A stretch of 64,000 bases of DNA from positions 242,298-306,297 of the forward strand of contig JAEXTV010000031.1 of the NCBI GenBank assembly GCA_023406895.1, read 5' to 3'. Positions 50,367-58,644 of this stretch are shown in pieces. The notes under the pieces were generated by a model that was not told the DNA's origin, did no database searches, and worked only from the letters and a program-made list of their open reading frames with translations. A program made the position numbers and the translations under genes. Every line of letters begins with the position of its first letter. Positions within the stretch are counted from its first letter, which is position 1. The stretch is from Bacillota bacterium. Lineage in GTDB: Bacteria > Bacillota > Clostridia > Christensenellales > SZUA-584.

Positions 50367-51005
50367 TCAGATAACGCTCTTTAAATAATCACTGAATGCT
50401 TCCACGCTTTCAAACGTGAAATCCGGGTTCAATTCTTTCAATTTTGCTGTTTCGGCCATACCCGACCACGCGGCGGAGATGACGGGGATGCCCACCTGCC
50501 GGCACGCCATGATATCGGTTGCGGTGTCGCCGACGTAAACGGCCTCCTGCGGCTCTATGCCGAATTGGCTCAGCAGTTTTTCCAGCCCCTGTGGTTTTCG
50601 CAGCCCATCGGGCGAGCCTGTGTCTATCCCGTCAAACATGTTGATCATCCCGTACCGTTCCAATGTGATTTTCGTGCCGACAGCGCCTTTGCCTGTCACA
50701 AGCCCAAGCTTGATCTGCTTGCTTTTTAAGAAATCCAGCAGCTCTCTGATGCCGTCAAACGGATCGGGATACTGTGCGTGCAGCGTTTTATAAATTTGAA
50801 AATATGCCGCAATGCCATCATCGTAATGCTCGGGTATCAGCGCTTTGATTGTGCCTTCTTCGGAAGGGCCGAACGTCGCGATGATCTCCTCGTCGCTGAT
50901 GGCACGGTTTGCGCGCGGTTCAATCGCAGCCCGGAACGACCGAACGATCAGCGGCAGCGTGTCGCCCAGCGTGCCGTCCATATCAAATATGACTGCTTTA
51001 ATCAT
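50367..51005 (-). CDS. HAD-family phosphatase, paralog B
   Basis: 212 residues, same length as paralog A and colinear with it: FDMDGTLGDTLPL, LVTGKGAVGT, RKPQGLEKL, VYVGDTATDIMACRQ. The shared C-terminus FTFESV.AFSDYLKS is strongly conserved. ATG 51005 is chosen for its GAGGTG; an in-frame ATG four codons earlier overlaps that site. Differences cluster in the cap (about 40-75), the part that sets substrate choice in this family. Confidence 0.9.
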   Translation of the reverse strand: MIKAVIFDMDGTLGDTLPLIVRSFRAAIEPRANRAISDEEIIATFGPSEEGTIKALIPEHYDDGIAAYFQIYKTLHAQYPDPFDGIRELLDFLKSKQIKLGLVTGKGAVGTKITLERYGMINMFDGIDTGSPDGLRKPQGLEKLLSQFGIEPQEAVYVGDTATDIMACRQVGIPVISAAWSGMAETAKLKELNPDFTFESVEAFSDYLKSVI

Positions 51006-51192
51006 GATGCACCTCACAGAAGATGACTGAAAACTGTTATATCACCGAAACGTTAATACAATTGCCCGTTAATGTCAAGTTTCATGGTGTATAATATCAC
51101 CTCTTCTGCCGGTTGACACATATTCTTACGGATGTTACTTTTTATCATAGAGTCCAATTCACTTGAGCTTTTTACAATGAGGGAGGCCCACT

Positions 51193-52557
51193 ATGGTTTA
51201 TGATTTGATTGTGATCGGCGGCGGCCCGGCAGGGTACCTCGGTGCGCAGCGCGCGGGGCAGGCAGGGCTTAAAACGCTGCTTTTTGAAAAACGCAGCCTC
51301 GGGGGTGTCTGCCTCAACGATGGCTGCATACCCACCAAAACATTGCTGCATTCGGCAAAGCTCAAGGATGGCGCGGCTTACGGCGAAGCGTACGGTGTGA
51401 GCGCACAGGGTGTGCAGCTCAATCACGCTGCGGTGATGGCGCGCAAAAACAAAGTGGTGAAAACGCTCGTGGGCGGCGTGGAAGCCGCGCTCAAACGCGC
51501 GGGCGTCACGGTGGTGAAGGCGGCGGGTATGGTCACGGGGCAATCCGCAGAAGGGTTTACCGTGACGGACGGCAAAGACGTGTACACGGGCAAGCGATTG
51601 CTGATTGCGGCAGGTTCCGAACCGGCATTGCCGCCGATACCGGGATTGAAGGAAGCGCTCGGCAGCGGCTTTGCGCTGACCAACCGCGAGCTGCTCGATA
51701 TGCCGGAGGTACCGGGCAAGCTCATTGTGATAGGCGGCGGGGTGGTCGGCCTTGAAATGGCGAGCTATTTTTGTTCGGCGGGCTCTGAGGTCTCCGTCGT
51801 CGAGGTGCTCGACACGATCGGCGGGCCGATTGACGCGGATATCGCAGCGATACTCAAAAAGAACCTTGCAAAAAAGGGTATTCGTTTTGAGCTAGGGTGC
51901 AGGGTCACGGGCATTTCGGATACGGTGGACGGCGTGAGGGCGGATGGTGTGCCCGTCTCGCTTGCGGCGGATAAGGTGCTGCTCAGCGTCGGGCGGCATC
52001 CCAAGACTGACGGCCTCGGGCTGGAGACCATCGGCGTCACAATTGAAAACGGCGCGGTGGTGACCGACAGCACCATGCAAACCAACGTACCGGGCGTCTA
52101 TGCCGCGGGGGATATCACCGGCAGATCAATGCTCGCGCACACGGCGTACCGCGAGGCTGAGGTGGCCGTGGCCCATATGACGGGAGAGACCGATACAATG
52201 CGGTACGATGTCATTCCATGGGTGATTTACACGTCGCCGGAGACGGCGGGCGTGGGGCTCACCGAAAGAGAGGCAAGAGATAAGGGGCTTGATGTCACGG
52301 TAAAAAGCCTGCCGATGAACTACTCGGGGCGGTATATGGCGGAAAACGACCGGGGCGACGGCATCATCAAGCTCATTGCCGACAACAAAAGGCATGTGCT
52401 TTTGGGTGTGCACATGATAGGCTCATACGCATCCGAGATTATATACGGCGCGGGCATGATGATTGGGAAGGACATGACGATTGATGAAATCAAGCGGCTT
52501 GTATTTCCTCACCCGACGGTGGGCGAGGCGCTGCGCGAAGCAATATTCCAACTTTGA
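51193..52557 (+). CDS. lpdA: Dihydrolipoamide dehydrogenase-type flavoprotein
   Basis: 454 residues. FAD-binding GGGPAGYLGAQRAGQAGLK opens the protein. The redox disulfide is GGVCLNDGCIPTKTLL (Cys 42 and 47 or so), the NAD site is VIGGGVVGLEMASYF, and the C-terminal His-Glu pair is HPTVGEALREA. It oxidises lipoyl groups of 2-oxoacid or glycine-cleavage complexes, or related disulfides. No E1/E2/GCV genes are nearby, so its partner complex is encoded elsewhere. GGGAGG precedes the ATG. It stands alone. Confidence 0.93.
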   Translation: MVYDLIVIGGGPAGYLGAQRAGQAGLKTLLFEKRSLGGVCLNDGCIPTKTLLHSAKLKDGAAYGEAYGVSAQGVQLNHAAVMARKNKVVKTLVGGVEAALKRAGVTVVKAAGMVTGQSAEGFTVTDGKDVYTGKRLLIAAGSEPALPPIPGLKEALGSGFALTNRELLDMPEVPGKLIVIGGGVVGLEMASYFCSAGSEVSVVEVLDTIGGPIDADIAAILKKNLAKKGIRFELGCRVTGISDTVDGVRADGVPVSLAADKVLLSVGRHPKTDGLGLETIGVTIENGAVVTDSTMQTNVPGVYAAGDITGRSMLAHTAYREAEVAVAHMTGETDTMRYDVIPWVIYTSPETAGVGLTEREARDKGLDVTVKSLPMNYSGRYMAENDRGDGIIKLIADNKRHVLLGVHMIGSYASEIIYGAGMMIGKDMTIDEIKRLVFPHPTVGEALREAIFQL

Positions 52558-52773
52558 ACCGATTCACAATAAAAAACGGCGAGGGCAAAAGCTCCCGCCT
52601 CCGGTATAAATGAAAACTTTCTGCCTATCAAAGCAGTCCTTCGTGAGGAGCAGAGCATCGTGGCTGCGAAATAGACAATGTTCTATGTCATGATGTTCTT
52701 GGTGTGTATAAGCGATTCATCTTTCGCTCACGCTCCATTGGAACCATCACGCATTAGCCTCACAATAAACGAA

Positions 52774-52903
52774 AAGCGGTCATTATTTTCACTGCCGTCG
52801 TGAACGAGGTAACGAAGTGACCGGAATCTGTTTCAACACAACCTTATCCACTTCGTCGTGGACTGGATGACCGGACGAGTTGCTTTCAATCGGAATGCCC
52901 CCT
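52774..52903. repeat. Dispersed repeat, family R4 (plus orientation)
   Basis: AAACGAAAAGCGGTCATTATTTTC, ..GTCGTGAACGAGG, ..GAAGTGACC, then CGTGGACTGGATGACCGGACGAG and GCTTTCAATCGGAATGCC. The block order equals that at 32935-33050 on the other strand. The rest of 52558-52947 shows nothing else. Confidence 0.6.
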
Positions 52904-52947
52904 GTTTCGTTGTGCTTGTGATGTCACAGAATCGCTTCGTGTTGTTT

Positions 52948-53835
52948 TCAGTTCGTTTGCTTAATATCGATTTTACGGCCGTTCTCATCAAAAACGCCGC
53001 TGTAAGCTTCCTGGTCATACCCATAGAAGCCGCAGCGGTAGGTGAAGCCCGAACCACAGATAAACTCAAAATAAACGTTGATATCATTTTTACCCGTTAT
53101 CGGAATCGCAGCTGAAGCGAGCGGGATTTCATGTGGTTTATTCTCAACCCACAGTTTTTCCGGATGAACAATATCGCGCCGCCAGATCTCCTTGCCGTCT
53201 TGACAGGCGATAATGGCTGCCGATTTAATGGTATCGGAGTGGATGGGGGTGAACACCACATTCACACGCCCGGTCATCACAAACTGATCGCCTTCGAAAT
53301 AGTTATCACCCTCATATTGGGCGTTGAAGCGGTATGACACCAGCTTGCGAGGGTCTGCGATTTCCGGCAGCATCTCGGTTTGGTTGATGCCGTCTTGAGA
53401 AAATGTCACATAGATTTTACCTGATTCCACTATGGAGAAGGGTATTGTCGCTTCATAGGCGCTGCCGGTCTGTGTCATAACGGCGGTTTGGTCGCCGATG
53501 AAAAGCGTGGCGGTTGTACCCGCAGAAGACGTTTTGGGCACGGCACTGACGGTAACATCACATTTTCGCGTGGCGGCATCCGGCGTACCGTAGGTCACGG
53601 AATAGTCGGTAATCAAGCTCGCCTGCTTATCGAGCTTGTTTTGTATTGACGATATTAAGCTGTCGCTTTGAGAGTTCAAAGCGGTGAATTCATCGGACAA
53701 CTTGGCGTTAACATTTTGGAGCTCTTGTTTGAACGCAAAAACAGTCTGGTTCAAAGAGATGATAATGAAGAAGCCCAGAATGACGATGGCCGCGATGATG
53801 GTGCCCAGCATAACCATTATATTTTTTTCTTTCAT
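52948..53835 (-). CDS. Membrane-anchored tandem paralog 3 (unknown family)
   Basis: 295 residues. One N-terminal membrane helix (about 9-30, GTIIAAIVILGFFIIISLNQ) leads to a short coiled coil (about 32-70) and an extracytoplasmic beta-rich part. Shared marks with its two neighbours are TDYSVTYGTPDA, RKCDVTVSAVPKTSS, GSAYEATIPF and a final YSGVFDENGRKIDI. The layout (two Ig-like sandwiches on a stalk) is inferred. AAGGAG precedes the ATG within AAGGAGCCTCCTT. Last of three colinear genes. No family recognised. Confidence 0.8.
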   Translation of the reverse strand: MKEKNIMVMLGTIIAAIVILGFFIIISLNQTVFAFKQELQNVNAKLSDEFTALNSQSDSLISSIQNKLDKQASLITDYSVTYGTPDAATRKCDVTVSAVPKTSSAGTTATLFIGDQTAVMTQTGSAYEATIPFSIVESGKIYVTFSQDGINQTEMLPEIADPRKLVSYRFNAQYEGDNYFEGDQFVMTGRVNVVFTPIHSDTIKSAAIIACQDGKEIWRRDIVHPEKLWVENKPHEIPLASAAIPITGKNDINVYFEFICGSGFTYRCGFYGYDQEAYSGVFDENGRKIDIKQTN

Positions 53836-53893
53836 AAGGAGGCTCCTTGTTCAATTAAAGAATCGTATGGACAGACCAAAACAATCAAAGTTT

Positions 53894-54787
53894 TTAATGG
53901 CGAGAGATGATTTCGTTACCGTCGCTGTCATAAACACCGTGGATATAAACAGTATCCATTCCCATAACGGTTTGACGATACACAAGGCCGGAGGCGCATT
54001 TCACTTCCAAAAGCACGGAGACTTTCTCATAGCTTGGCAAAACTGTCTTTGACGGATCGAATTCAAATGCATAGGTTTGAATCTGCTGCGCATCAACAAA
54101 AAGACTGGAATGAACGGTAACGGGCTGTCTCCAAATTTCATTTCCGTTTTCAATGGCAATAAATGAAGCTGACTCAATGGTTTCGGGGAAGCCTGAATGA
54201 AATGAAACATCGGAGACACCGTTTAGATAATACGCATCTTTTTCCGGAACGATTTGAAATGATGTGTTGGCCAGAATGCGATTGATCAGCCAGGCGCCCG
54301 TATTTACGGCTTCGGGCAGGGCATCAATATGCTTCACACCGTTGGTTTCAAACGTGACGGACACCTTATGCTCCTCATCAATGATCGGAAGCGTGATGGT
54401 GGCGGCATACGCATTGCCGGTTTGCGTCATAGAGGCCTCTTTGTCATCAATGAGGATTTTTGCGGTGGTATCCGATGTATATGTTTTTGGCACAATGGTC
54501 ACGGTCACATCGCACCGCCGCGATTGCAGATCAGGTTTGCCATAGGCAATGGTGTAATCGGCAAACAGGCTCCTTTGTTCATCCAGCATGCTTCGAAAGG
54601 ATAACACCATGCTGTCTGCCTGTTTGTTCAAATCGCCAACTTTATAGCTGAGAATTGAGTTGAAACGAACGATATCGTCTTTGATGCCCAGAGTGGCCTG
54701 ATTGAATATGACGAGAATCATAACACCCAAAATAACGATGGCTGCGAGAATGACGCCCAGCGTGATCATCAAATTTCTGTTTTTCAT
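53894..54787 (-). CDS. Membrane-anchored tandem paralog 2 (unknown family)
   Basis: 297 residues, the same architecture: helix LAAIVILGVMILVIFNQATL, coiled coil, then ADYTIAYGKPDLQSRRCDVT, VPKTYTSDTTAKILIDDKE, TQTGNAYAATITLP and VYIHGVYDSDGNEI. It is 107 bases from paralog 1's end and 58 bases before paralog 3. Cysteines in CDVT and in CASGLVYRQ are shared across the family, possibly a disulfide. No enzymatic motif is visible. Confidence 0.8.
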   Translation of the reverse strand: MKNRNLMITLGVILAAIVILGVMILVIFNQATLGIKDDIVRFNSILSYKVGDLNKQADSMVLSFRSMLDEQRSLFADYTIAYGKPDLQSRRCDVTVTIVPKTYTSDTTAKILIDDKEASMTQTGNAYAATITLPIIDEEHKVSVTFETNGVKHIDALPEAVNTGAWLINRILANTSFQIVPEKDAYYLNGVSDVSFHSGFPETIESASFIAIENGNEIWRQPVTVHSSLFVDAQQIQTYAFEFDPSKTVLPSYEKVSVLLEVKCASGLVYRQTVMGMDTVYIHGVYDSDGNEIISRH

Positions 54788-54854
54788 AAATAAGCCCCTG
54801 TTGGCGAAAACATCAGCATTCGCCGCTTAATAATTTGAAGAATCGGTCTGCTTT

Positions 54855-55751
54855 TCAAGTCTGTTGGTTGCCATTATGAAATTCTATTGTATTGCCGTCA
54901 TAATCGAAAACACCGCTTAAATCCGTGCTGCTGTTTGATACAATCACTTTGCGGTACATAAAACCGGAACAGCATACTTCTATATATATGGATACGGCTT
55001 CTTTATTCGGGGCACCGAATGAATCTGATTCGAGGGTATATCCATGTTTGTCGTTATCCTGCCCGAGTCCATCATGTCCCCTGATCTTCTGCCGCCATAT
55101 CTCGTTGTTGTTTGCATAAGCCACAACATTTATCGACTCCACTTTATCCGGAAATGTTCGCGGAAAAGAGAGTCTAACGCCTCCGCTAACAAAATAACTT
55201 TGGTTTTTAAAATCCAATACGATTTCGGGCTCAACAGTTAAACGGTTGGCGAGCTGTCCGCCCGCATCCACTTTTTCCGGGAGCATCGTGGTCTGGACTT
55301 TTCCTCCTTGTTTAAATGTGACGTATGCGTCGCACGGAGCATCGCTGACAGGTACAGAAACGGCAGCTGTGTATGTTTTGTTTTTGTCAATCATATTTAC
55401 CGATTTGTCACCGATGACAAGCTCCAGGGCGGCATCGGCTGTGTATTGTCTTGGCGTGACGCTGACCGTCACTTCACACATTAGCGTTTTGGTATCCGGC
55501 AAACCATACGTCACAGAATAATGGGCAATAGGATCGTCATAAATGCCAAACATGCCCTTAACCGATGTGATCATGCTGCCGCGCTGAGTTTCCAACGCGG
55601 TTATCTGATTGGTGAGTGTTGTATTCACGTTGGCAAGCTCGCTTTTTATGCCTGCGATCGCCTGATTAAAAGAAACAGTGATAAGAACGCCCAATATGAG
55701 AATGGCGGCAAGTATAGAGATGAGCAAGATGACGATTTTCTTATCCTTCAT
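54855..55751 (-). CDS. Membrane-anchored tandem paralog 1 (unknown family)
   Basis: 298 residues, first of the three. Helix ILAAILILGVLITVSFNQAI, coiled coil (about 33-70), then HYSVTYGLPDTKTLMCEVTV, TPRQYTADAALELVIGDKS and a closing DLSGVFDYDGNTIEF. The C-terminal strand SGVFDYDGN(T)I recurs in all three. GGAG lies 7 bases before the ATG and a promoter just upstream. The predicted topology puts the bulk outside the cell; role unknown. Confidence 0.8.
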   Translation of the reverse strand: MKDKKIVILLISILAAILILGVLITVSFNQAIAGIKSELANVNTTLTNQITALETQRGSMITSVKGMFGIYDDPIAHYSVTYGLPDTKTLMCEVTVSVTPRQYTADAALELVIGDKSVNMIDKNKTYTAAVSVPVSDAPCDAYVTFKQGGKVQTTMLPEKVDAGGQLANRLTVEPEIVLDFKNQSYFVSGGVRLSFPRTFPDKVESINVVAYANNNEIWRQKIRGHDGLGQDNDKHGYTLESDSFGAPNKEAVSIYIEVCCSGFMYRKVIVSNSSTDLSGVFDYDGNTIEFHNGNQQT

Positions 55752-55779
55752 AACAAGCTCCTGTCTATTGATGTATAAG

Positions 55780-55808
55780 ATTATACCATAAAAGAGAAAG
55801 ATGTGAAA
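55780..55808 (-). promoter_or_regulatory. Promoter of the triple paralog operon
   Basis: On the minus strand TTTCAC (55808-55803), 17-bp spacer, TATAAT (55785-55780), 29 bases before the first gene. Confidence 0.7.
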
Positions 55809-55951
55809 TAAATGATGTTAATGACATAAAAATATTTATATGCGGTGTATTTCAAATACCCATGACAAATTTGTAGAAAAGAAGGGAAATAAGAAAACAA
55901 AGGTCACAATAAAACGTACAGTCTATAGAGAATAATTGTTCGCGTTAATGT

Positions 55952-55980
55952 TTGACAGAACCATGCCTTGCCTTTAGAAT
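55952..55980 (+). promoter_or_regulatory. Promoter of ruvC-ruvA
   Basis: TTGACA (55952-55957), 17-bp spacer, TAGAAT (55975-55980), 31 bases before ruvC. Confidence 0.85.
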
Positions 55981-56011
55981 TATGGTATACAGGCTATGAA
56001 AGGACGCATAA

Positions 56012-56506
56012 ATGGTCATACTGGGTATCGACCCCGGCATCGCGCTGATGGGATACGGCGTCGTGAATTATGAGGGCAGCAAAATCTGCCTCATCGAATG
56101 CGGCGTGATTGTGACCGAAGCGGGCATGCCGCTGCCGCGGCGCCTCAAGATCGTGCACGAAAACATGGGCGCGCTGATACAAAAGCACCAGCCCGACTGC
56201 ATTGCGTTTGAGGAGCTGTTCGCGGGCAAGAACGTGAAAACGGTGATACAGGTGGCGCAGGCGCGCGGCGCGGCGATGGCGGCGGCGTTCAGCACGGGCG
56301 CGGAGCTGTTTGAATACACACCGATGCAGATTAAGCAGGCCATTGTGGGCTACGGCCACGCGGACAAAAAGCAGGTGCAGGACATGGTCCGTTTGCTGCT
56401 CGGCATGAATGCGGTGATCAAACCGGACGATGCGGCGGACGCGGTGGCATGCGCCATCTGTCACGCGCATTCGAGCCGTTTTGCGGACACGTTCCGCATC
56501 AGATAA
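56012..56506 (+). CDS. ruvC: Holliday junction endonuclease RuvC
   Basis: 164 residues. The four catalytic acids are visible: Asp 7 in LGIDPGIALMGYG, Glu in FEELFAGKNV (about 67), and the pair in KPDDAADAVACAICH (about 139-142). RuvC cuts Holliday junctions symmetrically within the RuvABC resolvasome. AAAGGA supports ATG 56012. ruvA follows 10 bases after the stop, the standard order; ruvB is 500 bases further, separated by repeats. Confidence 0.97.
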   Translation: MVILGIDPGIALMGYGVVNYEGSKICLIECGVIVTEAGMPLPRRLKIVHENMGALIQKHQPDCIAFEELFAGKNVKTVIQVAQARGAAMAAAFSTGAELFEYTPMQIKQAIVGYGHADKKQVQDMVRLLLGMNAVIKPDDAADAVACAICHAHSSRFADTFRIR

Positions 56507-56516
56507 GAGGGGCAAT

Positions 56517-57107
56517 ATGTACGATTATATCAAGGGTGAGGTCGTCTCCACGGACAAGGATACCGCTGTGATTGAAGCGGGCGGTATCGGGTACCGCATC
56601 TTTACCACGTCACAGTCACTGACGCATATTAAGGTGGGTGAGCTGTGCAAGCTGTTCTGCCACTTCGTGGTGCGTGAGGACGCGCATACGCTCTACGGCT
56701 TCGTGACGACCGAGGAACGCGAGATGTTCGTGCGTTTAACGGGCGTATCGGGCATCGGCCCCAAGGCGGCGCTCGCGGTTCTCAGCGCGATGAAAATCAG
56801 CGAGCTGGCGGCGGCGATCATCACGTCGGACGAAACCGCGTTGCAGAAGGTGCCGGGCATCGGCAAGAAGACTGCGCAGCGCATTATCATTGACCTCGCT
56901 GAAAAGATAGGTAAAACAGAGATACTGGGCGAGGCGGATATGCCGAGCGCGCCCGGCGGCATGGGTGCTGAGGCGGAAGCGCTGGCGGCGCTGGTGGCGC
57001 TCGGGTACAACCGTGCCGAGGCCACGCGCGCAATTACCTCGGTGAAGAACCTCGGCGACACATCGGAAGAACTGATACTGATGGCATTAAAGCGCATGGG
57101 CGCATAG
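56517..57107 (+). CDS. ruvA: Holliday junction branch migration protein RuvA
   Basis: 196 residues. Domain I is an OB fold (MYDYIKGEVVSTDKDTAVIE, opening GGIGYRIF), domain II has two helix-hairpin-helix motifs (GVSGIGPKAALAVLS, VPGIGKKTAQRIIIDL) that grip DNA, and domain III (about 150-196, LVALGYNRAEATRAITSV) contacts RuvB. ATG 56517 has AGAGGGG; longer in-frame starts lie inside ruvC. Confidence 0.97.
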   Translation: MYDYIKGEVVSTDKDTAVIEAGGIGYRIFTTSQSLTHIKVGELCKLFCHFVVREDAHTLYGFVTTEEREMFVRLTGVSGIGPKAALAVLSAMKISELAAAIITSDETALQKVPGIGKKTAQRIIIDLAEKIGKTEILGEADMPSAPGGMGAEAEALAALVALGYNRAEATRAITSVKNLGDTSEELILMALKRMGA

Positions 57108-57195
57108 TCTCAATCTTCTGGTGAGGTGCAGGCGGTGCGAAGTGCCTGTTGCGGGGACAAGCTTCATTGACGTGTTACCCTATAAGTGATAGAAA

Positions 57196-57505
57196 GCCGC
57201 GGCCGCGGTCATTCTGAGGGAGCGCAAGCGACTGAAGAATCTGTAAAGATACTGCCGTATGAGGCGGCAAGCTCAAGCTGTATGAACACCTCATCAGTCG
57301 CCGATAGGCGACGTAAGGAGTTAGCTCAGTCAAGGAAAATTACATCGGGTCACTCCTTCCGTCAAATGCCGGATTGACATCCGTCATTTGCCACCTCCCT
57401 CATAGAGGGAGGCAAGGGTGCCGTGCACTTCAGCGCAGCAAATGTAGGGAACGACCTCCGCCTGTGCCCCAAAGGGGTATGTCGTTCCGTGTCGCCGCAG
57501 ACGAC
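57196..57505. repeat. Repeat cluster separating ruvA from ruvB
   Basis: R3-like GGTCATTCTGAGGGAGCGCAAGC, GACTGAAGAATCTG (57208-57243); R2-like AACACCTCATCAGTCGCCGATAGGCGAC (57286-57313); R1-like TTGCCACCTCCCTCATAGAGGGAGGC (57388-57413) and AACGACCTCCGCCTGTGCCCC..GTGTCGCCGCAGACGACTGAGGGAAAGA (57450-57518). Three families lie within 320 bases and split what is normally a contiguous ruvCAB operon. Confidence 0.75.
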
Positions 57506-57606
57506 TGAGGGAAAGAAAGTAATTGTAGCTCTTGAAGCTGGTTGATATGTCTTAAGGCCACGTCAAGATGACTCTTGATAGGTTTATTCACAGAGGAGGC
57601 ATAAAC

Positions 57607-58644
57607 TTGGACGAAAACAGAATCGTATCCTCGCAGATGAGCGAAACGGACGTGGTGACGGACCTGTCTCTGCGCCCCAAAACGCTTGATGAATACATCG
57701 GCCAGCAAAAGGCCAAGGATAACTTGAAGGTGTTCATGACCGCCGCGAAAAACCGCGGTGAATCACTCGACCATGTGCTGCTCTATGGCCCGCCGGGCCT
57801 CGGCAAAACGACGCTCGCGTTTATCATCGCTTCCGAAATGGGCGTGAACATCCGCGTGACATCCGGCCCCGCGATTGAGCGCCCGGGCGATCTTGCGTCG
57901 ATACTCACGAATTTGAACAAGGGCGATGTGCTCTTCATCGACGAGATTCACCGCCTCAACAGCAGCGTGGAAGAGGTGCTTTATCCGGCCATGGAGGACT
58001 ACGCGCTCGATATCATCATTGGCAAGGGGCCGTCCGCGAGAACGCTGCGGCTCGGGCTGCCGCATTTTACGCTTGTCGGCGCGACCACGCGGGCAGGCAT
58101 GCTGACGTCGCCGCTGCGTGACCGTTTCGGCGTGATCAACCGGCTGCAGATGTATACCAACGAGGAGCTCAGCGAAATTGTCAAACGCAGTGCGGGCATA
58201 CTCGATATCGCGATTCACGACGACGCCGCGCTCGAGGTGGCGTCGCGCTCGCGCGGGACGCCGCGCGTGGCGAACAGGCTGCTTAAGCGCGTGCGCGACT
58301 TTGCCGATGTGAAGGGCGAGGGGTGCATCACGCTGCCCATCGCGCGCTACGGGCTGGAGATGCTCGAGGTGGACGAAATCGGGCTCGACGGCGTGGACAA
58401 GGCGATACTCGAAGCGATCATTTACAAATTCAACGGCGGGCCAGTGGGGCTCGATACGCTCTGTGCCGCCACCAATGAAGAGAGCGTGACGATCGAGGAT
58501 GTGTACGAGCCGTTCCTCATACAGCTTGGGTTCATTAACAAAACGCCGCGCGGCCGTGTGGCCACGCCGCTGGCCTATGCGCACATGGGCTGCCCGTACG
58601 GCGGCGACACAAAACAGCTAAAGCTCGACATCACGGAGGAATAA
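57607..58644 (+). CDS. ruvB: Holliday junction ATP-dependent helicase RuvB
   Basis: 345 residues. AAA+ motor: Walker A GPPGLGKTTLA, Walker B VLFIDEIHRL, sensor 1 LVGATTRAG, arginine-finger region SPLRDRFG, sensor 2 RGTPRVANRLLKR, C-terminal winged helix to residue 345. The start is TTG 57607, 8 bases after GAGGAGG, and LDENRIVSSQMSE fits the family; the ATG at 57568 has no ribosome site. queA starts at the next base after the stop. Confidence 0.97.
   Translation: MDENRIVSSQMSETDVVTDLSLRPKTLDEYIGQQKAKDNLKVFMTAAKNRGESLDHVLLYGPPGLGKTTLAFIIASEMGVNIRVTSGPAIERPGDLASILTNLNKGDVLFIDEIHRLNSSVEEVLYPAMEDYALDIIIGKGPSARTLRLGLPHFTLVGATTRAGMLTSPLRDRFGVINRLQMYTNEELSEIVKRSAGILDIAIHDDAALEVASRSRGTPRVANRLLKRVRDFADVKGEGCITLPIARYGLEMLEVDEIGLDGVDKAILEAIIYKFNGGPVGLDTLCAATNEESVTIEDVYEPFLIQLGFINKTPRGRVATPLAYAHMGCPYGGDTKQLKLDITEE

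Noticed and set aside
57763..58584. 273-codon minus-strand open frame opposite ruvB
   Set aside because: Antisense shadow; Arg/His-rich composition and no ribosome site.
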